This document shows positions 54,305 through 62,775 of a stretch of DNA of 64,000 nucleotides, piece after piece. Every line of letters begins with the position of its first letter. The first letter of the stretch is position 1. The stretch comes from Chryseobacterium taiwanense. Its GTDB lineage: Bacteria; Bacteroidota; Bacteroidia; Flavobacteriales; Weeksellaceae. Location: the NCBI RefSeq assembly GCF_000813825.1, contig NZ_JWTA01000010.1, positions 124,001 to 188,000 of the forward strand. Direction: 5' to 3'. A model generated the notes under the pieces. That model did no database searches, had not been told where the DNA came from, and saw only the letters and a program-made list of their open reading frames with translations. A program made the position numbers and the translations under genes.

Positions 54305-55342
54305 TTACCACCAAAGCGCAACTCCGAAAACTAATGCTTTATCATTCTCAAAATTTCCATTTTTAAAGAAGTTTCCGAAATCTTTTTTTACGAAGATGCT
54401 AAAGTCATCATAAGAAACTGTAAACTGACCTCCATAAATGAAAGGACTTACCTGATAATTGCTTCTGTCTCTATCGCTGATTCCTTCGCCTTTCATAATA
54501 TTATTCGTCGACATTTTAACTCCACCATACACATTTGCCCCAACTTTAAATCCTTTCTGATAATCTCTGTACTGAACATCCATTCCCGCATTTTTCAGTT
54601 TTGAAAAATTATACTGAACTCCTAGCGGAACCATAACATATCCTGTTCTCAGCTTGCTTTTGCTCAATCCTTTCTCATAATTCGCCAGATAAACATTAGA
54701 GTTTGCATCTTTAGCAACAAACATATTGTTATCAAGACTTAGTGTTCTCCACGAAAAACCGATTCCGGAAATCAATCCCCAAGGACTTGTTCTACTAAAC
54801 TGATAATTAAATTTTAATCCGAATTCGAAATTTCCGGCATATCCTAAATTTTTATCCAACGCATTGTCGGCTTCGCTATTCGTAAGATTCATGATTCCGT
54901 AAGAAATATATCCTGAAAAATTCTTTGCAGGTCTGAATTTTTTCAACAGCTTTTCTTTCAGTTCCTCATTGGAAGTCACATCAGAATTCAACAATGAATA
55001 TCTTACCTGCTTCTGGATAACCGTATCCAAATCAAATCCTAATTCTTCAATTCTCTGGTCAATTTTTTCTGAAAAACGATCTGCTATTACAGCTTTTTGT
55101 TTGTCAAATTCTGCTTTATCAAGATTTTTTGCTTGAAGAGTCAGCAATTCAGCTTCCATCATTTTCTTTTCTTCCTGAATGATTGCATCGATTTTTCGGG
55201 CGTATTCATCTACCTTTTCCTTTACGATAGGACTTACTTCAGTATCTTCTTTTGGCTGAAGATTTACCAATGGCTTTCTTTGTGCGTATATTGATGTGGA
55301 AACAAGACATACGAATCCCATCATGATCATTTTTTTAATCAT
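54305..55342 (-). CDS. Outer-membrane beta-barrel protein with helical N-terminal region
   Basis: 345 aa with a signal peptide (ends TSIYAQ). Residues about 25-125 are a charged helical, coiled-coil-like region (IVKEKVDEYARKIDAIIQEEKKMMEAELLTLQAKNLDKAEFDKQKAVIADRFSEKIDQ), and the rest is a beta-barrel (SGYISYGIMNLTN, FEFGLKFNYQF, FGVALWW at the end, an aromatic barrel signal). It follows the sigma/anti-sigma pair by 31 bases, so it is likely in the same operon and could be a target or sensor. Function unknown. Confidence 0.8.
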   Translation of the reverse strand: MIKKMIMMGFVCLVSTSIYAQRKPLVNLQPKEDTEVSPIVKEKVDEYARKIDAIIQEEKKMMEAELLTLQAKNLDKAEFDKQKAVIADRFSEKIDQRIEELGFDLDTVIQKQVRYSLLNSDVTSNEELKEKLLKKFRPAKNFSGYISYGIMNLTNSEADNALDKNLGYAGNFEFGLKFNYQFSRTSPWGLISGIGFSWRTLSLDNNMFVAKDANSNVYLANYEKGLSKSKLRTGYVMVPLGVQYNFSKLKNAGMDVQYRDYQKGFKVGANVYGGVKMSTNNIMKGEGISDRDRSNYQVSPFIYGGQFTVSYDDFSIFVKKDFGNFFKNGNFENDKALVFGVALWW

Positions 55343-55373
55343 ATTATTAATTTTTTATTGTTAAATTTTAGTA

Positions 55374-56012
55374 TTATCTGCCGTTCAGATCAACGGTTGC
55401 GACATTGCTTTCTTTTGTTTTTTCGATCACATCTTTATGCTCTACCGAGAAAAGCAAAGTAGCGGGATCTACATATTTTTTTCTTTTCACAGGAGTTTTT
55501 ACAGCATCCTCCGTTTTCGCCATCACTTTATCCGCCGAAACAGAAATTTTAGAGGTTTCAGGAGTAATAATTACCTGTGCTTCATCTTTCGGAGCTGTTT
55601 TTTGTGTTTGCTCAGCTAAAACTTTAGGCGACCGTTGAACAACTTCATTGATCGTTTTAGTTGAAGCCTCTTGAGTTTCCTGAATTATTTTCTTCTCTGC
55701 ATATACAGGTTCAGAAATTGTATTTTCAGTAGCCTTTTCAGTAGCTTTCTCCTGTGGAGAGTTCTCTTTTACTTTAGTGATCTGAACATTTTGAATATTA
55801 TTTTTTTCTGAAGAATTTGAAAAAAGAATAAATCCCAACCCAAAAACAAGTACCAAACATGCCGCCATCAATAGCCAATTCATCTGGAATTTGGAATGAG
55901 GTTTTTCTTTCTGCAATTCTATTTCAGACCAAAGATCTCTGGAAGGAGCAATTTCTCTTTCTTCAATCTGTTTTTTTATCTGATGTTCTAAATTATCTCT
56001 GAATGTGTTCAT
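55374..56012 (-). CDS. Putative anti-sigma factor, single-pass membrane protein
   Basis: 212 aa. The cytosolic N-terminus (45 residues; DNLEHQIKKQIEEREIAPSRDLWSEIELQKEKP, the DLWSEIE motif is common in Bacteroidetes anti-sigma proteins) precedes one transmembrane helix (LLMAACLVLVFGLGFILF) and a periplasmic Lys/Thr/Glu-rich region. Its first 20 bases overlap the end of the sigma factor gene. No zinc-finger motif. The position, overlap and topology fit a membrane anti-sigma factor, but the role is inferred. Confidence 0.75.
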   Translation of the reverse strand: MNTFRDNLEHQIKKQIEEREIAPSRDLWSEIELQKEKPHSKFQMNWLLMAACLVLVFGLGFILFSNSSEKNNIQNVQITKVKENSPQEKATEKATENTISEPVYAEKKIIQETQEASTKTINEVVQRSPKVLAEQTQKTAPKDEAQVIITPETSKISVSADKVMAKTEDAVKTPVKRKKYVDPATLLFSVEHKDVIEKTKESNVATVDLNGR

Positions 56013-56559
56013 TTTTCATTGTTTTTTGTTGTTGAAGATAAAGCACTCTCAGCTTCTCTTTCGCCCGAAACAGTTGGGTCTTACTCACCGCAGTGGAAAT
56101 TTTCAGCGCATCGGCAATTTCCTGGTGTGAATAGCCTTCTAACACATATAAGTTGAAAACCATTCTGTAGGCATCTGGAAGCTGATCTAAAAGATCCTGA
56201 GCATTGAAGTCAAAAACAACTTCCTCTTCCAGAGTTTCAATCATAAATGAAGGATTGATATCATCAATATAAAAAACGGTTTTATGGCTTTTTATAAAGT
56301 TGAGGCATTCATTTACGACAATTCGCCTTGCCCATCCTTCCAGATTCCCTTCTCCACGAAAGCTTTCAATGTGCTTAAAAATCTTGCAAAAAGCTTTAAT
56401 GACACAATCTTCCGCCTGATACAAATCACTGATGTAGCTTTTTCCTACACTCAGAAACTTTTTGACGTTCTGCTCATAAAAAACTTTCTGTGCAGCCGGG
56501 TCTTGTTTCTTAAGCCGGCTGAGCAAATCTTCTTTTTTATTTCCAAATAAAAGCTTCAT
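55993..56559 (-). CDS. ECF-type RNA polymerase sigma factor
   Basis: 188 aa. Region 2 in FYEQNVKKFLSVGKSYISDLYQAEDCVIKAFCKIFKHIESFRGEGNLEGWARRIVVNECLNFIKSHK and region 4 in LPDAYRMVFNLYVLEGYSHQEIADALKISTAVSKTQLFRAKEKLR. The order sigma, membrane protein, beta-barrel is a typical envelope-stress module layout. It overlaps the next gene by 20 bases. The upstream region lacks a clear consensus promoter. Confidence 0.9.
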   Translation of the reverse strand: MKLLFGNKKEDLLSRLKKQDPAAQKVFYEQNVKKFLSVGKSYISDLYQAEDCVIKAFCKIFKHIESFRGEGNLEGWARRIVVNECLNFIKSHKTVFYIDDINPSFMIETLEEEVVFDFNAQDLLDQLPDAYRMVFNLYVLEGYSHQEIADALKISTAVSKTQLFRAKEKLRVLYLQQQKTMKNEHIQR

Positions 56560-56640
56560 GAATTATCTGTTTCTATCTTAAAGACAACAAAGTTTTAAAA
56601 AGGTTACACAAAAAAATATTTTTTTTGAAAATTATTTTTC

Positions 56641-56719
56641 CTTGTCATTCTGAACGTAGCAAAGCGGAGTGAAGAATCTATTGTTAGAAGCGAGATTCTT
56701 CCTTTGTCAGAATGACAAG
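56641..56719. repeat. Dispersed inverted repeat, copy C
   Basis: 79 bases framed by CTTGTCATTC / GAATGACAAG with inner GAATCT / AGATTC, the fullest copy. It lies between the sigma factor gene and the DyP gene terminator. Confidence 0.75.
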
Positions 56720-56740
56720 TTCATACTATTTAAATTAAAA

Positions 56741-56763
56741 AAAGACAGAAAAATTCTGCCTTT
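56741..56763 (-). terminator. Terminator of the DyP peroxidase gene
   Basis: Minus strand AAAGGCAGAA / TTCTGTCTTT with one G-T pair, followed by T7. Confidence 0.8.
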
Positions 56764-56773
56764 CTATTTTATT

Positions 56774-57712
56774 TTATCCTGAAAATTCATCCAGCATGTC
56801 TCTGGTCGGAACAAAGAAAAGTGTTCCTGTAACTGCTGTACTGAAATCTAAAATCCTGTCGTAATTTCCCGGAGGATTCCCGATAAACATATTCGTCAGC
56901 ATTTTTTTAGTTGTTGAAAATGTACTCGCATAAGAAATGAAATACGTTCCGAATTCTCCTGTTGAAGGACTTCCAAAAGGCATATTATCTCTTACGATCT
57001 TTAGTTCTTCACCATTTTCACCTTCAATATTCGCTAATGCAATATGGGAATTTGAAGGTTTTACATCATCCGACATTTCAATATCGTTTTCTTTTGATCT
57101 TCCGATAACTTTCTCCTGTTCTTCTGTAGAAAGGCTACCCCATTCTTTCATGTTATGAAGATATTTCTGGGTAAAAAGGTAACTTCCACCTTTATATCGT
57201 TCATCTTCATCACCAATTTTAGCAAAAAAATCACGGTCTTCATTATGCGGATTTTCTGTTCCATCTACAAAACCGAGAATCGAACGGGCATCCCAATATT
57301 TAAATCCATGAATTTCTAAAATACTTTCCGCAACAGGTGACAGTAATTTTGAAATTTCAATCGCCATATCGAAAATGATACTTTTATCATCTGCTCTCAG
57401 ATGAAAGTGCAGATCTCCTGGTGTAGATACTGCGGTATGTTTTTCTCCTCTTATCTCTTCAAAACTGGTTAACTCTTTGGGTAAAGGAGTTGGAAGATCA
57501 AGAATATTCCATGCGTGATATCCAATTCCTATTACACAACTTGCTCTGCTATCCGGAAATCTATTGAAAACTGAATTATTAAGATTCAGCACCAATGCGC
57601 ACAATTGTTGAAAGGTATCTTTTAGTTTAGGATTATCATTCAGTTTCCACACCATAAAAATGGTATTACTGTTTGGATAGTCTGTAACATTTTGGGATTC
57701 AGGATTGGACAT
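56774..57712 (-). CDS. Dye-decolorising (DyP-type) peroxidase
   Basis: 312-aa heme peroxidase. The diagnostic GxxDG is ILGFVDGTENP (distal Asp about residue 150). The proximal His is expected in SNSHIALAN, and the Arg in RDNMPFG. No signal peptide, so it is cytosolic unless packaged, as some DyPs are in encapsulin shells; no encapsulin gene is in the window and no clear C-terminal targeting tail is seen. It uses hydrogen peroxide; the natural substrate is unknown. It starts 20 bases after the ABC ATPase stop. Confidence 0.92.
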   Translation of the reverse strand: MSNPESQNVTDYPNSNTIFMVWKLNDNPKLKDTFQQLCALVLNLNNSVFNRFPDSRASCVIGIGYHAWNILDLPTPLPKELTSFEEIRGEKHTAVSTPGDLHFHLRADDKSIIFDMAIEISKLLSPVAESILEIHGFKYWDARSILGFVDGTENPHNEDRDFFAKIGDEDERYKGGSYLFTQKYLHNMKEWGSLSTEEQEKVIGRSKENDIEMSDDVKPSNSHIALANIEGENGEELKIVRDNMPFGSPSTGEFGTYFISYASTFSTTKKMLTNMFIGNPPGNYDRILDFSTAVTGTLFFVPTRDMLDEFSG

Positions 57713-57732
57713 TATTTAGTTTTTAAATCGTT

Positions 57733-58455
57733 TTACATCACTTCAACAGGTTTAGAAACCTGGTCTGCAAAATATTGTTCCAGATCTTTCAAGGTTTCAG
57801 GATTTGTCTGGATATCTTTTACCAACTGCCCTTTATTTACCACTACAATTCTGTTACAAACTTCTGTCGTATGGGAAAGATCATGGCTTGAAATAAGGAA
57901 AGTTACTCCTTCCTGTTTCGATAATTCTTTGATCAGATTTTTAAGCTTGATCTGTGTAGAAGGGTCAAGATTCGCAAAAGGTTCATCCAGAATAATAATT
58001 TCCGGATTCCCGATAATTGCTCCAACGATTCCTACTTTTTTCTGGTTTCCTTTTGATAGATCACGAACATATTTTCCGGAATTTAAAATCTCTCCGTTAA
58101 AAAGATCCTGAAATTGCTTTAAAAACTCATCTACAGATGCTTTGTTCTGACCTCTTAATTCTCCAATGAAATAAAAATATTCTTCGGGAGTAAGATATCC
58201 TATCAAAAAAGAATCGTCTACGAAGGCTGAAACTTTATTTTTCCATGCTTCAGATTCATTTACTTTTATCCCATCAATGCTTACAAAGCCTGTTGTAGCC
58301 TGAATCAGATCAAGCATTAAGCTGAAAAGTGTCGTTTTTCCTGCTCCGTTATTTCCTACCAAACCGAAAGTTTCGCCGTTAGGAATTTCAAGGTTTTCTA
58401 TATTTAGAACGGTAGCTTTACCGTAAGTTTTTGATAAATTATTAATCGCGATCAT
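57733..58455 (-). CDS. ABC transporter ATP-binding protein (DUF5687 partner)
   Basis: 240 aa. Walker A GNNGAGKTTL, Q-loop area, signature LSKGNQKKVGIVGAIIG (SKGN instead of SGGQ), Walker B IIILDEPFANLDP and H-loop SSHDLSHT. The C-terminal part is short. The LSKGxQ type signature is typical of exporter ATPases paired with multi-span permeases; the DUF5687 membrane protein gene starts one base upstream. The transported substrate is unknown. Confidence 0.92.
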   Translation of the reverse strand: MIAINNLSKTYGKATVLNIENLEIPNGETFGLVGNNGAGKTTLFSLMLDLIQATTGFVSIDGIKVNESEAWKNKVSAFVDDSFLIGYLTPEEYFYFIGELRGQNKASVDEFLKQFQDLFNGEILNSGKYVRDLSKGNQKKVGIVGAIIGNPEIIILDEPFANLDPSTQIKLKNLIKELSKQEGVTFLISSHDLSHTTEVCNRIVVVNKGQLVKDIQTNPETLKDLEQYFADQVSKPVEVM

Positions 58456-58456
58456 A

Positions 58457-59923
58457 CTAATCTTTGTTTTTGAATGCTTCTAATGTACTGTATTTTTCTA
58501 CCTTATAATGTTTTACGATGATGTCGAAGATTTTTTCTCTTAAAACAAATCCAATCCCCCCCATCACTGCCACGCTAATAACTGCTGCTGTGAGTCCGAG
58601 GGAAATTTTTACAATCGCAAACACCAACATTGGTAAAAGCATTTTGGGGATTAATAAGAGTAAAGCTTTTAGATTAAAACTATTCTTTTGCCCGAATCTT
58701 TTTTCTTTTGCATTCAGATCAATCTGCATCTTATTGAATGCTCCCGACCAAAGTGTAAATTGAGAATTAACTCCAATATTATAAATCCCGGCCGCAAAGA
58801 ATGTCAAATATATATCCCAACCAAAATAGGCATAACAAATTGCCAATACCATACACACAGCCGTTACAATATTCATCAACCACCATTTTGCTTTTATATA
58901 TTCTTTATAAGGAACATTCAATGTCATCATTAACGGATAGTATGAGCTGTCAAACGCAGGAACTCTCTGTCCGAATAAAAACTGAAAACCTCCTGTCACA
59001 AACAATCCCATCACCATCATCATCGCCGGAGTTTTATAGACTGGTGAAGAAAACATCAGCATTCCATAAAAAAGGAATAAAAAGCTTCCCAACAAAACGC
59101 CTTTAGTTACTTTATTTCGCCTCAGCATTTTAATATCATTATTGATAAATGTACCGATAGCTCCATATTTATTTAAGAAAGCAATATTTTCTGTTCTTCC
59201 GACCGTTTTTTTAGCCTCCAATCCTTCATCCAGATAGAACACTTTATAAATATGATTAAAACAAATCTTCCATAGTCCGGTAAACAACAGGATTGAAATC
59301 ACCGCGAAATAAGGTCTTTCGTAAAAATTAAAGAAAAACCTTTCGGAATATTCCAGAACAGGAACAATATGATAATACGTAAGACCTGCTACTGCAGCGA
59401 AAATACATCCGATAACAACAACAACCGTTTCGTTGTCATTGAAAAGAATGTTGATAAAATTATTCAGATAGAATAACAGAGAAACTCCAATTAACCATGT
59501 AAAAACTCCTACCAAATTATATCCATGAAATATTGCAATTCCGGAAAACGTAATAAGAAACAGGGAGTTTAACCAACTGAATGCAGACAGAAAAGTCTTA
59601 CTAAACATATAGTTGACCAATGTTTTTTTCGGAATATTTAAGGTAAGAAAGGGCTTAATATTCTGTGTCGGCATTTCCTGCCACATATATTTAATAATAA
59701 GATCAACCGCCCAAGCTACAAGTAAAAACTTAGAAACAATTTTTATAGGATCTGCATGCATATCTTCTTTGATGTAGAAAAATGCAACAAATGCACCTCC
59801 TAATAAACAGCCCATAAAATAAAGGATCGCAAAAAGACGGAGAATTTTCATCGCCAGATTGATTCCCAAAGAAGAACCTCGAAAAAAGCTTTTGAACTCT
59901 AGTCTCAGAAATTTTAAAAACAT
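58457..59923 (-). CDS. DUF5687 family membrane protein, ABC exporter permease
   Basis: 488 aa with about 10-12 transmembrane helices, the Bacteroidetes DUF5687 family. The start FLKFLRLEFKSFFRG is typical of ABC-2-type permeases (a short amphipathic interface helix rich in aromatics and Arg/Lys). A 1-base gap to the ATPase gene indicates an operon. Substrate is unknown; large ABC-2 exporters often move lipids, glycolipids or antibiotics. Confidence 0.85.
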   Translation of the reverse strand: MFLKFLRLEFKSFFRGSSLGINLAMKILRLFAILYFMGCLLGGAFVAFFYIKEDMHADPIKIVSKFLLVAWAVDLIIKYMWQEMPTQNIKPFLTLNIPKKTLVNYMFSKTFLSAFSWLNSLFLITFSGIAIFHGYNLVGVFTWLIGVSLLFYLNNFINILFNDNETVVVVIGCIFAAVAGLTYYHIVPVLEYSERFFFNFYERPYFAVISILLFTGLWKICFNHIYKVFYLDEGLEAKKTVGRTENIAFLNKYGAIGTFINNDIKMLRRNKVTKGVLLGSFLFLFYGMLMFSSPVYKTPAMMMVMGLFVTGGFQFLFGQRVPAFDSSYYPLMMTLNVPYKEYIKAKWWLMNIVTAVCMVLAICYAYFGWDIYLTFFAAGIYNIGVNSQFTLWSGAFNKMQIDLNAKEKRFGQKNSFNLKALLLLIPKMLLPMLVFAIVKISLGLTAAVISVAVMGGIGFVLREKIFDIIVKHYKVEKYSTLEAFKNKD

Positions 59924-60059
59924 AGTTATCTTTTTTACATTAGTAAATATAAGGTTAAAAATGTTACAGGTTTTTACGAGATAAGCAGATATAAAGTATT
60001 TTTATCAAAATAAGTCTGTTTATAACCACCAGAATTTTTTTATAATATGTAAAATAAAA

Positions 60060-60085
60060 AAGACCTCCGAATCATCAGAAGCCTT
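60060..60085 (-). terminator. Terminator of recN
   Basis: Minus strand AAGGCTTCT pairs with GGAGGTCTT (several G-U pairs), followed by TTTTTATTTT, 25 bases after the recN stop. Confidence 0.7.
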
Positions 60086-60109
60086 ATTATATTTTAAGTT
60101 GAATTTAAG

Positions 60110-61759
60110 TTACCCGATCAATTCTTTCGCCTGTGCCATCGCAGCCTCTGTAATCTTGCTCCCAGAAAGCAACTGAGCAATTTCGTTGAGTTTTTCTTCG
60201 CTGCTTAAAGGAACAATGGTGGATTGAGTTTTTCCGGAAACGTCCTGTTTTACCACTTTATAGTTATCATTTCCTTTTGCAGCAACCTGCGCTAAGTGAG
60301 AAATGACAATAAGCTGCATATCCGCAGACATTTCACGCATTAAGTTTCCAATCTCTTCAGCTACTTTTCCTGACACTCCGGTATCGATTTCATCTAAAAT
60401 CAATGTTGGAAGCTCATCACTTTCTGCAATAATCTTCTTTACCGCCAACATGACACGCGATCTTTCACCTCCGGAAATAGCCGTTTGAATCGGTTTTAAA
60501 GGAAATCCTGAATTCGCCTGGAATAATAACTGAATATTTTCTTTTCCGAATTGATTAAAGTCTGAAGAGTCTTGTAATTCAATATCTACTTTTGCTTTTT
60601 CTAAGCCTAACTTTTTAAGTAAATCTTCTGCTTTTTTAATGAAAACAGGAATACTTTTCTTTCTGTTTTTTGAAAGCTTTTCAGCTAGATTTTGAAGAGC
60701 CTTTTCTTTTTTAGCAATATTTTCTTCAATTTCTGCAATGTTGGCTTCCAATTCAGAAGCTCCTTGTTGTTCACCAGCTAATTGATCTCTGATTTCTTTC
60801 AGTTCTTCAATTCCGGAAACACTGTGTTTTAGAAATAGTGAATTAATCTTATTATTCAATTCAGAAAGTAATGCTAGATTTTCAGGGTTTATTTCAATAC
60901 TCTCAGCTTCATTTTCAAGCTCAGAAATAATGTCTTTCAGTTCTACAAAAGATATTTCCAATCTATTATCTAGATCTGAAAAACTATTTGAAACCTCTGA
61001 AATCTTAGAAAGTTTATTCTTCGCTTCATTAAAGAATGAAAGGATGCCAACTTCTTCCTGATGAAATCTTGATAAAATCTGTGCAAGATTCTCAGAAATC
61101 ATCTCCGCATTTTCCTGTATGGATAGCTGGTTTTGAAGATCTTCATAGTCTACATCATCGAGCTTCAATTCTTCTAATTCATTCAGCAAAAATTCTTTGT
61201 AATCACTTTCTTTATTATTCTCAGACAGTTGTGTCTGTAATTTTTTAAGTTGAGTTTTTAAACTCTGGAAATCTGAAAATTCTCCTTGATATTCCTCTAC
61301 GATCTGCTTATTTTCAGACAATCCGTCAATAATTTTAAACTGATATTCTGCAGTAAAAAGATTGGATGTTTCGAATTGGGAATGAATATCTATAAGCTGA
61401 GAAGAAAGTTCTTTCAGAACATCCAACGTCACCGGAACATCGTTAATAAAAGCTCTTGATTTTCCGGATGGAAGAATTTCTCTTCTTATAATGGTTTGCT
61501 GATCGTAATCAAGATCATTTTCTATAAAAAACTTCTTGAAACGGTTATTTAATGAAAATTCGGTTTCCACAACACTTTTTTCGTCTGTGTTGGAAATAGA
61601 TTTTGCATCTGCACGTTCTCCTAAGATAAGGCGAAGTGCTCCTAAAATAATGGATTTCCCGGCTCCGGTTTCTCCCGTGATTACCTGTAATCCTTTATTT
61701 AAAGAAACATCCAGTACATCAATAAGTGCAAAGTTTTTTATATAGATTCTCGAAAGCAT
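60110..61759 (-). CDS. recN: DNA repair protein RecN
   Basis: 549 aa, SMC-like ATPase acting at double-strand breaks. Walker A is GETGAGKSIILGALRLILGERAD; the middle is a long coiled coil; the C-terminal lobe has the ABC signature in SGGERSRVML and Walker B LILDEIDTGVSG, followed by VISHLAQVAAKG. The length fits. Its promoter -7 element is just upstream, so it can be expressed apart from porD. Confident assignment. Confidence 0.96.
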   Translation of the reverse strand: MLSRIYIKNFALIDVLDVSLNKGLQVITGETGAGKSIILGALRLILGERADAKSISNTDEKSVVETEFSLNNRFKKFFIENDLDYDQQTIIRREILPSGKSRAFINDVPVTLDVLKELSSQLIDIHSQFETSNLFTAEYQFKIIDGLSENKQIVEEYQGEFSDFQSLKTQLKKLQTQLSENNKESDYKEFLLNELEELKLDDVDYEDLQNQLSIQENAEMISENLAQILSRFHQEEVGILSFFNEAKNKLSKISEVSNSFSDLDNRLEISFVELKDIISELENEAESIEINPENLALLSELNNKINSLFLKHSVSGIEELKEIRDQLAGEQQGASELEANIAEIEENIAKKEKALQNLAEKLSKNRKKSIPVFIKKAEDLLKKLGLEKAKVDIELQDSSDFNQFGKENIQLLFQANSGFPLKPIQTAISGGERSRVMLAVKKIIAESDELPTLILDEIDTGVSGKVAEEIGNLMREMSADMQLIVISHLAQVAAKGNDNYKVVKQDVSGKTQSTIVPLSSEEKLNEIAQLLSGSKITEAAMAQAKELIG

Positions 61760-61788
61760 AAATCGGCAGCAGATTATGATTGATACTG

Positions 61789-61796
61789 CAAATATA
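61789..61796 (-). promoter_or_regulatory. -7 promoter element for recN
   Basis: Minus strand TATATTTG, an exact TAnnTTTG match about 30 bases before the recN ATG; no clear TTG at -33. Confidence 0.4.
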
Positions 61797-61829
61797 AAAT
61801 TTCAAATTAAGATTTAAGAACAGATTTTC

Positions 61830-62738
61830 TTACTTCCATTTATTCCACTTAGAATCAGTATGTTTCGGAGCAAAAACAATCATCAATTGCTTTAAATCAC
61901 CTAGCATAATTCCTCCGTTATTCCCTGAATTGAAAATATTGAAAATTTCATCACTTTTTGCTTCGATAAAAACATTGAAAGCATAGTTCTGCTGGAATGT
62001 ATTTTCATATATTTTTAATTGCATTAAAGCATCAAAAATGGCCTTTTTAGAAGGAGTCTGATCCTGATTATAAAGACCATCTAACCCGATTCTATGGTAA
62101 GTATAAAAAGTAGTTCTTAGCTGATTGGTATTAGAATTCAATAACGTACTAATTAAATTACCTCTTGTTCTTGGTCCTTCTGTTCCCAATTGAGCCCACC
62201 CTTCGTAATTTCTATTCTGAGAGTTCTGAGCAATCTGCTGTGCCTTTGTAAACCACTGCGTTCCGCCCATCGACTGAAAACTATCTGCATCATACCCTAA
62301 AATCAGATATACATAAAAGCTGATCACATCAATCAGGTTTTTTCCTGAAAACTGTCTTTCATTAAAGATCAGGTTTTCATTTTCTACATATTCAAATCCG
62401 AATTTCGTATCCTGAATATTAATTAAGGGGGATTCATAATTTGTACTGAATACGGGACGAACTGCCTGTACTACAATACTTCCTTTATAGGTATTCCCAT
62501 TTTTTTCACTGATGACAATCGCAAAATTTGATTTGATTTTTTCAAAATTCTGTAATTTCTTCCCTGTCCAGCTTGTATTGTTAATGAAATCTCTAAGACT
62601 CTTTTCCAATGTTTTATATACCTGCTGATTACTTCCTCCCATTTGCTGAGCGTTGATCTGCACTGTGGAAAGTAATTCCTGAGAAAAACTGATATTATAA
62701 AGGAAAAATATAAAAAATATGCTTAAAATTCTTTTCAT
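61830..62738 (-). CDS. porD: Type IX secretion system protein PorD (DUF4835)
   Basis: 302 aa with signal peptide (ends NISFSQ). The DUF4835 features are visible: QELLSTVQINAQQMGGSNQQVYKTLEKSLRDFINNTSWTG, FSTNYESPLINIQDTKFGFEYVENENLIFNERQFSGKNLIDVISFYVYLILGYDADSF and the C-terminal LKQLMIVFAPKHTDSKWNKWK. PorD is a T9SS accessory protein found with recN and coaBC in many Bacteroidetes, as here. It fits the T9SS cargo proteins at 44-49 kb. The neighbourhood is conserved for reasons not known. Confidence 0.9.
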   Translation of the reverse strand: MKRILSIFFIFFLYNISFSQELLSTVQINAQQMGGSNQQVYKTLEKSLRDFINNTSWTGKKLQNFEKIKSNFAIVISEKNGNTYKGSIVVQAVRPVFSTNYESPLINIQDTKFGFEYVENENLIFNERQFSGKNLIDVISFYVYLILGYDADSFQSMGGTQWFTKAQQIAQNSQNRNYEGWAQLGTEGPRTRGNLISTLLNSNTNQLRTTFYTYHRIGLDGLYNQDQTPSKKAIFDALMQLKIYENTFQQNYAFNVFIEAKSDEIFNIFNSGNNGGIMLGDLKQLMIVFAPKHTDSKWNKWK

Positions 62739-62775
62739 TGTTTATTTAAAAATTGAGAACGGAAATTTATAAAAA

